From the NCBI RefSeq assembly GCF_019145375.1, contig NZ_JAHSTX010000001.1, forward strand, positions 2,889,001 to 2,953,000: a stretch of 64,000 nt of DNA, read 5' to 3'. Below, piece by piece: positions 1-7,531 of the stretch. The translations under genes and the position numbers were made by a program. Position 1 is the first letter of the stretch; each line of letters opens with the position of its first letter. Source of the DNA: Pseudomonas triticicola. GTDB lineage: Bacteria; Pseudomonadota; Gammaproteobacteria; Pseudomonadales; Pseudomonadaceae. Under the pieces are notes generated by a model. It saw only the letters and a program-made list of their open reading frames with translations, had not been told where the DNA came from and did no database searches.

Positions 1-485
1 AGCTTGGGCACGATCACATCCCGGCCGACCCGGCTCAGCCCATCGATACCTTCAGCGGCAGCCTTGAAGCGCTCGTATTCCTGCAAGCGGCGGATCAGTT
101 CAGCGCGCGGGTCGTCTTCTTCATCTTCAACGGTTTCGGCGCGCGGCAGAAGCATGCGCGATTTGATCTCGGCAAGCATCGCCGCCATCACCAGATATTC
201 GGCGGCCAGCTCCAGACGCACCGATTGCATCAACTCGACGTAGCCCATGTACTGGCGGGTGATTTCCGCCACCGGGATGTCGAGGATATTGATGTTCTGT
301 TTGCGAATCAGGTACAGCAGCAGGTCGAGCGGGCCTTCGAAGGCCTCAAGAAAGACTTCCAGCGCATCCGGCGGGATGTACAGGTCCAGCGGCATTTCCA
401 TGACCGCCTGGCCATAGACCATCGCGAACGGCAGTTCCTGCTGGGCGCCGGCCTGGGGATCGACCACGGTTTCCACTGCGGACAT
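1..485 (-). CDS. scpA: Segregation and condensation protein A, N-terminal part (cut by window edge)
   Basis: ScpA is the kleisin that joins SMC and ScpB in the chromosome condensation complex. About 161 N-terminal residues are visible. They include the kleisin motif FEGPLDLLLYLI near residue 48 and a stretch AEYLVMAAMLAEIKSRMLLP typical of ScpA. The ATG follows directly on the TGA of yciO (TGAATG), so the two are translationally coupled in a leftward operon with the PHP gene; scpB would be expected beyond the window. An N-terminal tail of about 40 residues before the kleisin motif is common in Pseudomonas ScpA. The C-terminal winged-helix half is not visible. Confidence 0.9.
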   Translation of the reverse strand, partial: MSAVETVVDPQAGAQQELPFAMVYGQAVMEMPLDLYIPPDALEVFLEAFEGPLDLLLYLIRKQNINILDIPVAEITRQYMGYVELMQSVRLELAAEYLVMAAMLAEIKSRMLLPRAETVEDEEDDPRAELIRRLQEYERFKAAAEGIDGLSRVGRDVIVPK

Positions 486-1115
486 TCAGGCCTCGACCAT
501 GAACGGCGTCGGATCGCCGCAACCAACGCGGACCACTTCCGGGTCATCGCCGGTCAGGTCAATCACCGTTGAGGCCTTGATACCGCCAAAACCGCCGTCG
601 ATGATCAGATCGACCTGATGCTCAAGCAACTGGCGCATTTCGTAAGGATCGCTGAGCGGGTCTTCATCGCCGGGCATGATCAGCGTCACGCTCATCAGCG
701 GCTCGCCGAGTTCGGCCAGCAGCGCCAGCGCGATCGGATGGCTTGGCACGCGCAGGCCGATGGTGCGTTTTTTCGGATGCAGCAACAGGCGCGGCACTTC
801 GCGGGTGGCGTTGAGAATAAAGGTGTAAGGCCCCGGCAGGTGCGCCTTGAGAATGCGGAAGGTGCCGGTGTCGATCTTGGCGTAATTGCCCAGTTGCGAC
901 AGGTCGCTGCAGATCAGCGCGAAGTTGTGCTTTTCATCGAGCTGACGCAGCCGTCGCACACGCTCGATGGCAGTCTTGTCGCCGATCTGGCAACCAATGG
1001 CATAGGACGAGTCCGTGGGATAAATCACCACCCCGCCCTTGCGGATGATCTCGACCGCCTGTTTGATCAGGCGCGCTTGCGGGTTTTCCGGATGTATCTG
1101 GAAAAATTGACTCAC
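486..1115 (-). CDS. yciO: YciO-type Sua5/YciO/YrdC family protein
   Basis: A 209-residue YrdC-fold protein related to threonylcarbamoyl-AMP synthases (TsaC/Sua5). YciO paralogs bind ATP and RNA-like ligands, but their role in t6A synthesis is uncertain. YPTDSSYAIGCQIG near residue 32 is the family's N-terminal nucleotide-pocket motif; KRTIGLRVPSHP follows further on. I chose the GTG start giving VSQFFQIHPENPQ because E. coli YciO begins MSQFFYIHP. Longer readings start inside the upstream gene. The gene lies 13 nt after the PHP-domain gene and abuts scpA. TsaC proper is usually elsewhere in Pseudomonas, so the YciO name is preferred. Confidence 0.85.
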   Translation of the reverse strand: MSQFFQIHPENPQARLIKQAVEIIRKGGVVIYPTDSSYAIGCQIGDKTAIERVRRLRQLDEKHNFALICSDLSQLGNYAKIDTGTFRILKAHLPGPYTFILNATREVPRLLLHPKKRTIGLRVPSHPIALALLAELGEPLMSVTLIMPGDEDPLSDPYEMRQLLEHQVDLIIDGGFGGIKASTVIDLTGDDPEVVRVGCGDPTPFMVEA

Positions 1116-1128
1116 ATTCTCTACCTGT

Positions 1129-1992
1129 TCAGACGGCGGCAATATCTGTGTCATGTTTGAACCGACACCACAGGGGTGGAAGGTCCTCGGGAACCGGCCG
1201 GTACTGGCCGATCTCGGACCAGCCGCCAGGGCCATGGAAGTCACTGCCGGCGCTGACCAGCAGACCGAACTCACGGGCAAGGATCGCCAGGCTGCCCACC
1301 TGTTCTGCGGGCTGATGGCCATTGACCACCTCGATAGCATGCCCGCCTGCTTGAATATAGTCGGCAATCAGCTTTCGGCGCTTGCTACGGGTGAAATCGT
1401 AGTGCCATGGATGCGCCAGGCTGACCCAGGCTCCGGCGGCGCGCAGGGTGCCGACGGTGTCTTCCAGGGTCGGCCAGTGCAGTTTGACGTCGCCGAGTTT
1501 GCCGGCGCCGAGCCATTTGCGAAATGCCTCGGCGCGATCCTTTACATAACCTTCACGCACCATCCAGTCGGCGAAATGCGGCCGGGCCGGCGCGTTGCCG
1601 CTGTCGCCCAGTTCCTGCTGGATCTGCCGGGCGCCGTCGAGGGCACCGGGCATCCCCTTGAGGGCGAGCTTGCGGCTTATTTCTTCCGACCGCAGCCAGC
1701 GGCCATCGTGCAATTTGGCGATCGCTTCAACCAGCGGCGCAGCGTTGACGTCGAAACCGTAGCCCAATACGTGAATGGTCGCCCCGCCCCAGGTGCAGGA
1801 CAATTCGACGCCGTTGACCAGTTGCATGCCCAACTCGCTGGCGGCAGTACGCGCCTCGGCGAGCCCCTCCAGAGTGTCGTGGTCGGTCAACGCCAGGACT
1901 CGCACGCCGTTTTCGAACGCTCGCGCAACCAGAACCGCAGGCGCCAGGGCGCCGTCGGAGGCCGTGCTGTGGCAGTGCAAATCAACATTCAC
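1129..1992 (-). CDS. PHP-domain phosphoesterase (YciV/RNase AM-like)
   Basis: A 287-residue PHP-domain metal-dependent phosphoesterase. E. coli YciV (RNase AM) has 5'-3' exonuclease activity on short RNAs and 5'-phosphonucleotides. Metal-binding motifs are visible: DLHCHSTASDG at the N terminus, ALTDHDT near residue 35, GVELSC, SLAHPWHYD and AGSDFHGPGGW near the C terminus. The start is taken as GTG-AAT-GTT-GAT so that the protein begins right before DLHCHS. A TTG six codons upstream is possible and lies closer to a GAGG. It is the first gene of the leftward yciV-yciO-scpA operon and diverges from yciB. The exact substrate in this organism is inferred. Confidence 0.85.
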   Translation of the reverse strand: MNVDLHCHSTASDGALAPAVLVARAFENGVRVLALTDHDTLEGLAEARTAASELGMQLVNGVELSCTWGGATIHVLGYGFDVNAAPLVEAIAKLHDGRWLRSEEISRKLALKGMPGALDGARQIQQELGDSGNAPARPHFADWMVREGYVKDRAEAFRKWLGAGKLGDVKLHWPTLEDTVGTLRAAGAWVSLAHPWHYDFTRSKRRKLIADYIQAGGHAIEVVNGHQPAEQVGSLAILAREFGLLVSAGSDFHGPGGWSEIGQYRPVPEDLPPLWCRFKHDTDIAAV

Positions 1993-2079
1993 GGGGAGTT
2001 GTAACCTCAAATCAGCTGGCGCTATCGCGCGCCCATATGTTTGTTATTATGCCGCCACATCCAGCTTCTGGCTCTCACT

Positions 2080-2676
2080 GTGAAACAATTCATCGATTTC
2101 ATCCCGCTTCTGCTGTTTTTCATCGTTTACAAACTTGATCCACGGGTCGTAGACATTGCCGGCCAGCAAGTGACCGTAGGCGGTATCTACAGCGCCACGG
2201 CGATGCTGATCATCAGTTCCCTGGTGGTGTACGGCGCGCTGTTCATCAAGCAGCGCAAGCTGGAAAAGAGCCAATGGCTGACGCTGATCGCCTGCCTGGT
2301 ATTCGGCAGCCTGACGCTAGCCTTCCACAGCGAAACCTTCCTGAAATGGAAAGCGCCGGTGGTCAACTGGCTGTTCGCTGCGGCGTTCATCGGCAGCCAT
2401 TTCATCGGCGATCGCCTGCTGATCAAACGCATAATGGGCCACGCGCTGACCCTGCCGGACCCGGTCTGGACGCGCCTGAACATCGCCTGGATCGGCTTCT
2501 TCCTGTTTTGCGGCGCGGCCAACCTGTTCGTCGCCTTCACTTTCCAGAGCATCTGGGTCGACTTCAAGGTGTTCGGCAGCCTGGGCATGACCGTGCTGTT
2601 CCTGGTCGCACAGGGCGTTTACCTGTCGCGCCATCTGCATGACACCGATACCACAACGCCTAAAACCGAGGACTGA
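2080..2676 (+). CDS. yciB: Septation protein A / inner-membrane protein YciB
   Basis: A 198-residue polytopic inner-membrane protein of the YciB/IspZ family, linked to cell envelope and division functions. The GTG start gives [19 protein letters not shown], the family's characteristic N terminus. Hydrophobic segments are spaced through the protein: [71 protein letters not shown] and [15 protein letters not shown]. An upstream in-frame ATG at 2041 would add 13 residues that do not look conserved. It is separated by 1 nt from yciI, so the pair is an operon, as in other Pseudomonas. Confidence 0.92.
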   Translation: MKQFIDFIPLLLFFIVYKLDPRVVDIAGQQVTVGGIYSATAMLIISSLVVYGALFIKQRKLEKSQWLTLIACLVFGSLTLAFHSETFLKWKAPVVNWLFAAAFIGSHFIGDRLLIKRIMGHALTLPDPVWTRLNIAWIGFFLFCGAANLFVAFTFQSIWVDFKVFGSLGMTVLFLVAQGVYLSRHLHDTDTTTPKTED

Positions 2677-2677
2677 C

Positions 2678-2977
2678 ATGCTCTACGCCATCATTGCCAC
2701 CGACGTTGCCAACTCGCTGGAAGCTCGCCTGTCCGCGCGCCCGGCGCATCTGGAACGCCTGCAAGCGCTCAAGGGCGAAGGCCGCATCGTGCTGGCCGGC
2801 CCGCACCCGGCCGTCGACAGCAATGATCCGGGCGCAGCGGGTTTCACCGGCAGCCTGATCGTCGCCGAGTTCGACTCCCTCAGCGCCGCCCAGGCCTGGG
2901 CGGATGCCGATCCGTACATTGCCGCCGGCGTTTACGCCAATGTGATCGTCAAGCCGTTCAAGCAAGTCCTGCCGTAA
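2678..2977 (+). CDS. yciI: YciI family protein
   Basis: A 99-residue YciI-like ferredoxin-fold (dimeric alpha-beta barrel) protein. It begins [10 protein letters not shown] and carries a histidine-containing [12 protein letters not shown] motif, AGPHPA, and the C-terminal [17 protein letters not shown] that marks the family. Such proteins have a conserved His-Asp pair and possible hydrolase or small-molecule-binding roles, but no firm function. The ATG sits 1 nt after the yciB stop, with AGGACTG providing a Shine-Dalgarno sequence inside the end of yciB. Confidence 0.9.
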   Translation: MLYAIIATDVANSLEARLSARPAHLERLQALKGEGRIVLAGPHPAVDSNDPGAAGFTGSLIVAEFDSLSAAQAWADADPYIAAGVYANVIVKPFKQVLP

Positions 2978-3004
2978 TCCCGCTATTGAAATGCCGACGG
3001 GTTT

Positions 3005-3156
3005 TATGTGGCGAGGGGATTCATTCCCGCTGGGTGGCGAAGCCGCCCCAAAACCCATCCAACGCGGTGTGTCTGACACACCGCATGCTCCCATTTCAGG
3101 ACTGCTACGCAGCCCAACGGGGCGGTGCGACGTTTCGCTAAATCCCCTCGCCACAG
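3005..3156. repeat. Pseudomonas intergenic inverted repeat (GTGGCGAGGGGAT family)
   Basis: GTGGCGAGGGGAT near 3008 recurs inverted as ATCCCCTCGCCAC ending near 3154. Between them are a second palindromic piece (GCGGTGTGTCTGACACACCGC) and GC-rich sequence. This is the two-armed form typical of Pseudomonas repetitive palindromes. The 327-base gap between yciI and the next gene holds this element plus about 150 bases of AT-richer sequence that probably carries the promoter of the coiled-coil gene and cpxR. Confidence 0.75.
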
Positions 3157-3304
3157 AATATTCATCAGCCACAAATTATTTGTCAGCCACCAACATCACG
3201 TCCTGCGCAGTGAACCTTCTCGCTTCTCACCCATCTCAATCGCTCATTATTCTCGTTTGCCTGCCGACAACCTGCCCAATATCCATTTGGAAACAGGTGT
3301 CGCG

Positions 3305-3715
3305 ATGCGCAAGGGTCCGTTGTGTCTGATGTTGCTCACGTTGTCGATCATGGCCCCCGCCCATGGTGAGGAAACCACCGAAAGCGGCAGCTCCACACCA
3401 TTGTCATTGAGCGCCGGCAGCCAGATCACCGAGCTGCAACAGCGGCTCAAGGCCAGTGAGCAGCAGCGCGAAGAACTGAACAAACAACTGCAAAATGCCG
3501 ACAACACTCGCGAAAGCGCCCAGCTCGCCCGGCTGCGCCAGGAGAACCAGCGTCTGAAGCTGCAACTCAAGGAAGCCCAGGCCAGCCCGCTGCCGCGTTT
3601 GCTGACCGATCAACAGCAGTGGTTCGTCACTGGCGCCGGGGTAGCGCTATTGGCGCTGCTCTGCGGTATCTTTGCCAGTGGTGCAAGCCGAAAACGTCGG
3701 CAATGGCTAAATTGA
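3305..3715 (+). CDS. Coiled-coil periplasmic protein with C-terminal membrane anchor, upstream of cpxR
   Basis: 136 residues of unknown function. Visible parts are a signal peptide (MRKGPLCLMLLTLSIMAPAHG, residues 1 to about 21), a Ser-rich linker, a heptad-rich coiled coil (ITELQQRLKASEQQREEL onward, about residues 40-95) and a C-terminal membrane helix (FVTGAGVALLALLCGIFASG) followed by basic SRKRR. The layout resembles the C-terminal half of E. coli YgiM, but the SH3 domain is missing. The stop lies only 7 nt before cpxR, so it is very likely co-transcribed with the two-component system and may be an envelope-stress factor. That role is inference from position. Confidence 0.8.
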   Translation: MRKGPLCLMLLTLSIMAPAHGEETTESGSSTPLSLSAGSQITELQQRLKASEQQREELNKQLQNADNTRESAQLARLRQENQRLKLQLKEAQASPLPRLLTDQQQWFVTGAGVALLALLCGIFASGASRKRRQWLN

Positions 3716-3722
3716 GTGAGTC

Positions 3723-4400
3723 ATGAGCGAGCTGTTACTGATTGATGATGACCAGGAGTTGTGCGAACTCCTGAGTAGCTGGTTGAGCCAGGAAGGCTTC
3801 CAGGTGCGCGCCTGCCACGACGGCCAGAGCGCCCGCAAGGCGTTGGCCGAAACCGCCCCGGCGGCGGTAGTGCTGGACGTGATGCTGCCCGACGGCAGCG
3901 GTCTGGAACTGCTCAAGCAATTGCGCAACGACCACGCCGACCTGCCGGTGCTGATGCTGTCAGCGCGTGGCGAACCGCTGGACCGCATCCTCGGCCTCGA
4001 ACTGGGCGCCGACGATTACCTGGCCAAACCCTGCGACCCCCGCGAACTGACCGCGCGCCTGCGCGCCGTGTTGCGCCGCAGCCACCCGGCCGCCGTATCG
4101 ACGCAACTTGAGCTGGGTGATCTGAGTTTCAGCCCGGTGCGCGGCGTAGTCAGCATCGACGAAAAAGAACTGACCCTGACCGTCTCCGAAAGCCGCCTGC
4201 TCGAAGCCCTGCTCAAACAGCCGGGCGAGCCGCTGGACAAACAGGAACTGGCGCAACTGGCCCTCGGCCGCAAGCTGACCCTGTACGACCGCAGCCTCGA
4301 CATGCACGTCAGCAACCTGCGCAAAAAAATCGGCCCCCACCCCGACGGCCGCCCGCGCATCGTTGCGTTGCGTAGCCGTGGTTACTACTACAGCCTGTAA
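3723..4400 (+). CDS. cpxR: OmpR-family response regulator CpxR
   Basis: A 225-residue two-component response regulator. The receiver domain covers about residues 1-120, with acidic pocket D8-D10, phospho-acceptor D52 (VVLDVMLPDGSG) and conserved K102 (DDYLAKPCDPRELTARLRA). A winged-helix DNA-binding domain follows at about 130-225, ending RSRGYYYSL. Gene order (regulator, small periplasmic protein, kinase) matches the cpx-like locus of P. aeruginosa, where CpxR responds to envelope stress and activates efflux genes. A matching CpxR box lies upstream of the next gene. Confidence 0.88.
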   Translation: MSELLLIDDDQELCELLSSWLSQEGFQVRACHDGQSARKALAETAPAAVVLDVMLPDGSGLELLKQLRNDHADLPVLMLSARGEPLDRILGLELGADDYLAKPCDPRELTARLRAVLRRSHPAAVSTQLELGDLSFSPVRGVVSIDEKELTLTVSESRLLEALLKQPGEPLDKQELAQLALGRKLTLYDRSLDMHVSNLRKKIGPHPDGRPRIVALRSRGYYYSL

Positions 4401-4436
4401 AACCATCTTGTTCCGTGTACGAGCTGCCCAAGGCGG

Positions 4437-4503
4437 CGATCTTCAGGCTGCAGGACGCAGAGCGTCCTCGGCTGCATTCCCACGCAGAGCGTGGGAACGA
4501 TCA
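4437..4503. repeat. Partial GATCGTTCCCACGC-family palindromic repeat
   Basis: Contains ATTCCCACGCAGAGCGTGGGAACGATC, the right half of the longer elements near 24.4 and 34.4 kb, next to an inner palindrome (CGCAGAGCG). It lies between cpxR and the Spy-like gene and may help separate or process the transcript. Confidence 0.65.
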
Positions 4504-4561
4504 GATCGCAGCCTTCAGCACCTCCTGCACTGGATATGTGTAAGGCCGGGCACGAAGCGTC

Positions 4562-4577
4562 TTTACCGAAGCTTTAC
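4562..4577 (-). promoter_or_regulatory. Putative CpxR box upstream of the Spy-like gene
   Basis: Read on the minus strand the site is GTAAAGCTTCGGTAAA, that is two GTAAA half-sites separated by six bases. The E. coli CpxR consensus is GTAAA-N(4-8)-GTAAA. It lies about 85 bp upstream of the Spy-like start and between regulator and kinase genes, so it fits auto-activation of the stress chaperone (and perhaps the kinase) by CpxR. Confidence 0.6.
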
Positions 4578-4659
4578 GCTGCGCTGACCGCCGCTGACCT
4601 TGATCTGCGTAATCTGAACTCATCCGGAACGTACCGGGAACGAGACAAGGAGATACACC

Positions 4660-5112
4660 ATGCGCAAGACTCTTATCGCTCTGATGTTCGCTGCCGCTCT
4701 GCCAACCGTGGCCATGGCCATGCCGCAGGATGGCGGTCCGCTGGGTGGTCCACTGGATGGCCCGCGCCACGGTGGTCAGATGCACGGCGGCATGCAAGGC
4801 AAAGGCCCGTACAGCCAGCTCGACCTGACCCGCGAACAGCGCGAGCAGATTCGCAAGATCATGGGCGAGCAGATGCATGAGCGTAAGCAGGTGGTCGACA
4901 AGTACCTGGAAAAACTTTCGCCGGCCGACCAGAAAGCCATGAAGGACGAGATCGCGGCCAACCACAAGAAAGCCGAGTCCGATGTCCGGGCACTGCTCAA
5001 ACCCGAGCAACAGAAGCAGTTCGACGAAATCCAGAAGAAACGCGCCGAACGCCGCGCCGAATGGGCCGAGTTCAAGGCCTGGAAAGCGCAGCAGGCACAA
5101 AAGGCGCAATAA
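4660..5112 (+). CDS. Spy/CpxP-family periplasmic protein
   Basis: 150 residues. A signal peptide (MRKTLIALMFAAALPTVAMA) is followed by a Gly/His/Met-rich stretch (about 22-48) that could bind metal. The helical Spy/CpxP domain carries two LTxxQ-like motifs (DLTREQREQIRKI near 54 and LLKPEQQKQFDEI near 112) and a basic, Ala/Lys/Gln-rich tail. Family members are ATP-independent periplasmic chaperones or inhibitors of the Cpx sensor. Its place between cpxR and the sensor gene, with a CpxR box upstream, supports a CpxP-like feedback role. Shine-Dalgarno AAGGAG lies 8 nt before the ATG. Confidence 0.85.
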   Translation: MRKTLIALMFAAALPTVAMAMPQDGGPLGGPLDGPRHGGQMHGGMQGKGPYSQLDLTREQREQIRKIMGEQMHERKQVVDKYLEKLSPADQKAMKDEIAANHKKAESDVRALLKPEQQKQFDEIQKKRAERRAEWAEFKAWKAQQAQKAQ

Positions 5113-5125
5113 TGGCTTGACCCTG

Positions 5126-5151
5126 GGCCCGACGACTCACATCGTCGGGCC
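5126..5151 (+). terminator. Strong hairpin after the Spy-like gene (no clear U-run)
   Basis: A perfect 10-bp stem, GGCCCGACGA and TCGTCGGGCC, with a six-base loop lies 14 nt after the Spy-like stop. There is no T-run after it, so it may attenuate or protect the transcript rather than terminate fully. The kinase gene lies downstream on the same strand. Confidence 0.5.
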
Positions 5152-5167
5152 AGTTCCATTCAAATCA

Positions 5168-5261
5168 AATGTGGGAGCGAGCCTGCTCGCGAAGGCGGTG
5201 TATCAGCCAGCGATGGATTGACTGACACTACGCCTTCGCGAGCAGGCTCGCTCCCACATTT
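5168..5261. repeat. REP pair (BIME), copy 1
   Basis: Two inverted copies of TGTGGGAGCGAGCCTGCTCG flank a roughly 35-bp spacer. This is the common P. fluorescens REP; at least ten loci in the window carry it. Here it sits between the Spy-like and kinase genes, in place of a promoter-rich gap. Confidence 0.9.
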
Positions 5262-5288
5262 GAACGGTGTGATTTTCGAGGAGTTTCT

Positions 5289-6629
5289 GTGCGTTCACTG
5301 TTCTGGCGGATTCTTGCGAGCTTCTGGCTGGCCATCGCTCTGGTAGCCGGGCTGTCGATTCTGCTCGGGCACATGCTCAATCAGGACGCGTGGATTCTCA
5401 GCCGCCATCCCGGCCTCAACACACTGGCCGCAGAATGGACGCAGACTTACGAAACCCAAGGCGAAGAAGCCGCGCAGGACATTCTCGAACAACGCAAACG
5501 TCAGTATCACATCGACGTTCAAGTGCTCAACGAAACCGGCGATCCGGTGGTGCGTGGCACCTTCCCGCGCCGCGCCGCAGCATTCGAAGCGCGGCAGAAC
5601 AACGACGATCGCCGCCTGCCGTGGCGGCGCCTGACCGACGAAATCACCAGCGAAAAAACCGGTGACACCTACCTATTCATCTACCGCATCCCGCACCCGG
5701 AACTCGACGCCTGGCACCGCGAAAGTCTGCTCTGGCCACTGAGTGCGCTGGGCATCGCGCTGGTGGTGTTGACTCTGTTCAGTTTGCTCGTGACTTTCTC
5801 CATCACCCGCCCACTGAGTCGCTTGCGCGGCGCGGTGCATGATCTGGGGCAGACGACTTATCAACAGAACAGTTTGGCGAAACTGGCCAACCGCCGCGAC
5901 GAATTCGGCGTGCTGGCCACCGATTTCAACCGCATGGGTGCGCGCTTGCAAAGCCTGATCGGCAGTCAGCGCCAGTTGCTGCGCGATGTCTCCCATGAAC
6001 TGCGCTCACCACTGGCGCGCCTGCGCATCGCGTTGGCTTTGGCCGAGCGCGCCAACCCGCAAGAGCGCGAAAAACTGTGGCCACGCCTGACCCGCGAATG
6101 CGATCGGCTGGAGGCGTTGATCAGTGAAATTCTGGTGCTGGCGCGAGTCGATGCCGACAACGCCAGCGCTGAAGAAGTGGACCTGAATGCGTTGCTCGCC
6201 ACGCTGCAAAAGGATGCGCAGCTCAGCTCCCCCGAGCAGACCGTAAGCCTGCAAGCCGAGCCGCAGCTGAATCTCAAAGGCTGGCCGACGATGATCGAGC
6301 GCGCCGTGGACAATTTGCTGCGCAACGCCCAGCGCTTCAACCCGAGCGATCAGCCGATCGACTTGCAGGCTGCGCGGCAGGGAGAGCGGATTGTCATCAG
6401 CGTGCGCGACCACGGGCCGGGGGTGCAGACCGAACATCTGAGTCAGTTGGGCGAGCCGTTTTATCGCGCGCCGGGGCAGACCGCTGCCGGGCATGGCTTG
6501 GGGCTGGCGATTGCCAAACGGGCGGCAGAACGGCATGGCGGCACGCTGACACTGGCCAATCATCCGCAGGGCGGCTTTGTGGCGAGTCTGGAATTGCCGT
6601 TGGTACCGGGAGTCGTGGTCCAGCCCTGA
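5289..6629 (+). CDS. cpxA: Cpx-type sensor histidine kinase
   Basis: 446 residues, GTG start with GAGGAG about 6 nt upstream. Domains in order: a first membrane helix (about 9-27), a periplasmic sensor of about 130 residues, a second helix (LSALGIALVVLTLFSLLVTF), HAMP (SITRPLSRLRGAV onward), a dimerisation/phosphoacceptor domain with H236 in DVSHELRSPLARLR, and an HATPase domain with N-box (VDNLLRNAQRF), DHGPGV and GHGLGLAIAKRAAERHGG. It should phosphorylate the CpxR-like regulator two genes upstream. P. aeruginosa literature uses both CpxA and CpxS for this protein. Confidence 0.88.
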   Translation: MRSLFWRILASFWLAIALVAGLSILLGHMLNQDAWILSRHPGLNTLAAEWTQTYETQGEEAAQDILEQRKRQYHIDVQVLNETGDPVVRGTFPRRAAAFEARQNNDDRRLPWRRLTDEITSEKTGDTYLFIYRIPHPELDAWHRESLLWPLSALGIALVVLTLFSLLVTFSITRPLSRLRGAVHDLGQTTYQQNSLAKLANRRDEFGVLATDFNRMGARLQSLIGSQRQLLRDVSHELRSPLARLRIALALAERANPQEREKLWPRLTRECDRLEALISEILVLARVDADNASAEEVDLNALLATLQKDAQLSSPEQTVSLQAEPQLNLKGWPTMIERAVDNLLRNAQRFNPSDQPIDLQAARQGERIVISVRDHGPGVQTEHLSQLGEPFYRAPGQTAAGHGLGLAIAKRAAERHGGTLTLANHPQGGFVASLELPLVPGVVVQP

Positions 6630-6837
6630 AAAAGCCCCTCACCCCAACCCTCTCCCGGAGGGAGAGGGGGCCGACCGAGTTGTCTGCCGTTGTGCATCGA
6701 CCTTATGGATTCGCAGAAACTAGACGTCCGGTATCCCGACGCTGGATTCAGCGAAGGACGCTCAGGTCGGTGTAATTCCAAAGCATCCCCTAATCAGTCC
6801 CCTCTCCCTCTGGGAGAGGGTTAGGGTGAGGGGCTTG
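6630..6837. repeat. Inverted CCCCTCACCC/CCCTCTCCC repeat pair
   Basis: AAGCCCCTCACCCCAACCCT and CTCCCGGAGGGAGAGGG near 6633-6669 recur inverted as CCCTCTCCCTCTGGGAGAGG near 6799-6818 and GTGAGGGGCTT at its end. The same family is found near 18.3 and 39.7 kb. It fills the whole gap between the convergent kinase and nitroreductase genes; no gene is seen here. Confidence 0.8.
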
Positions 6838-6843
6838 TGATCT

Positions 6844-7410
6844 TCAGACCTTACCGGGCCAGGCGCTGACGAACTCAGCCAGATCAACCTTCTCCGCCAC
6901 GCGCGGCTCTTTCTGCGGTGTGCCGAGATAGAGAAACGCGATCACTTCCTCGCCTTCCCCCAGCCCCAAACCTTCGGCCACATGCTTCGAGTATGCCAGA
7001 TCCCCGGTGCGCCACACCGCGCCAATCCCCTGCGCATACGCCGCGAGCAAGATACCGTGGGCCGCACAGCCGGCCGTAAGCAGTTGCTCGGCCTTCGGAT
7101 ATTTCACGTGTTCCTGCAATTTCGCGATGACTACAACCACCAGCGGTGCCCGCAACGGGCCGTTGCGCGCCTTGTCGATCATCGCGTCGGTGACTTCGCC
7201 GCCCTGCTGGCGGGCCGCCTCGGCCAGCAACTCGCCCATTTGCTCACGCGCCGCGCCTTCGACGGTCAAAAAGCGGTACGGCTGCAAGTGCCCGTGATCC
7301 GGGGCACGCAAGGCCGCGCCGAACAGGGCTTCGCGCTGCTCGGCAGTGGGGGCCGGTTCGACCAGTCGGGGAACGGAAACACGGTTGAGCAACGCGTCGA
7401 GAGCCTGCAT
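6844..7410 (-). CDS. YdjA-like FMN nitroreductase
   Basis: 188 residues of the short, single-domain nitroreductase family (YdjA/TdsD-like, usually 183-190 aa) that binds FMN and reduces nitro or quinone-type compounds with NAD(P)H. Conserved pieces are RRVSVPRL-like N terminus (NRVSVPRLVEPAP), RAPDHGHLQPYRFL for the phosphate-binding region, QLLTAGCAAHGILLAA and GIGAVWRTGDLAY. Physiological substrate is unknown. It is divergent from trkH, with about 120 bp between them. Confidence 0.88.
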   Translation of the reverse strand: MQALDALLNRVSVPRLVEPAPTAEQREALFGAALRAPDHGHLQPYRFLTVEGAAREQMGELLAEAARQQGGEVTDAMIDKARNGPLRAPLVVVVIAKLQEHVKYPKAEQLLTAGCAAHGILLAAYAQGIGAVWRTGDLAYSKHVAEGLGLGEGEEVIAFLYLGTPQKEPRVAEKVDLAEFVSAWPGKV

Positions 7411-7531
7411 CGGCCACCTCCTTTGAAAAATGTGCGGCTATTCTAGCTTCATCTGCGCAGCGCCTGCCGGTTTACATGCCTTGCCCCACAGGTAGAATGG
7501 CGCCCTTCTCCCACCAGCCCGAGCGGATTTC

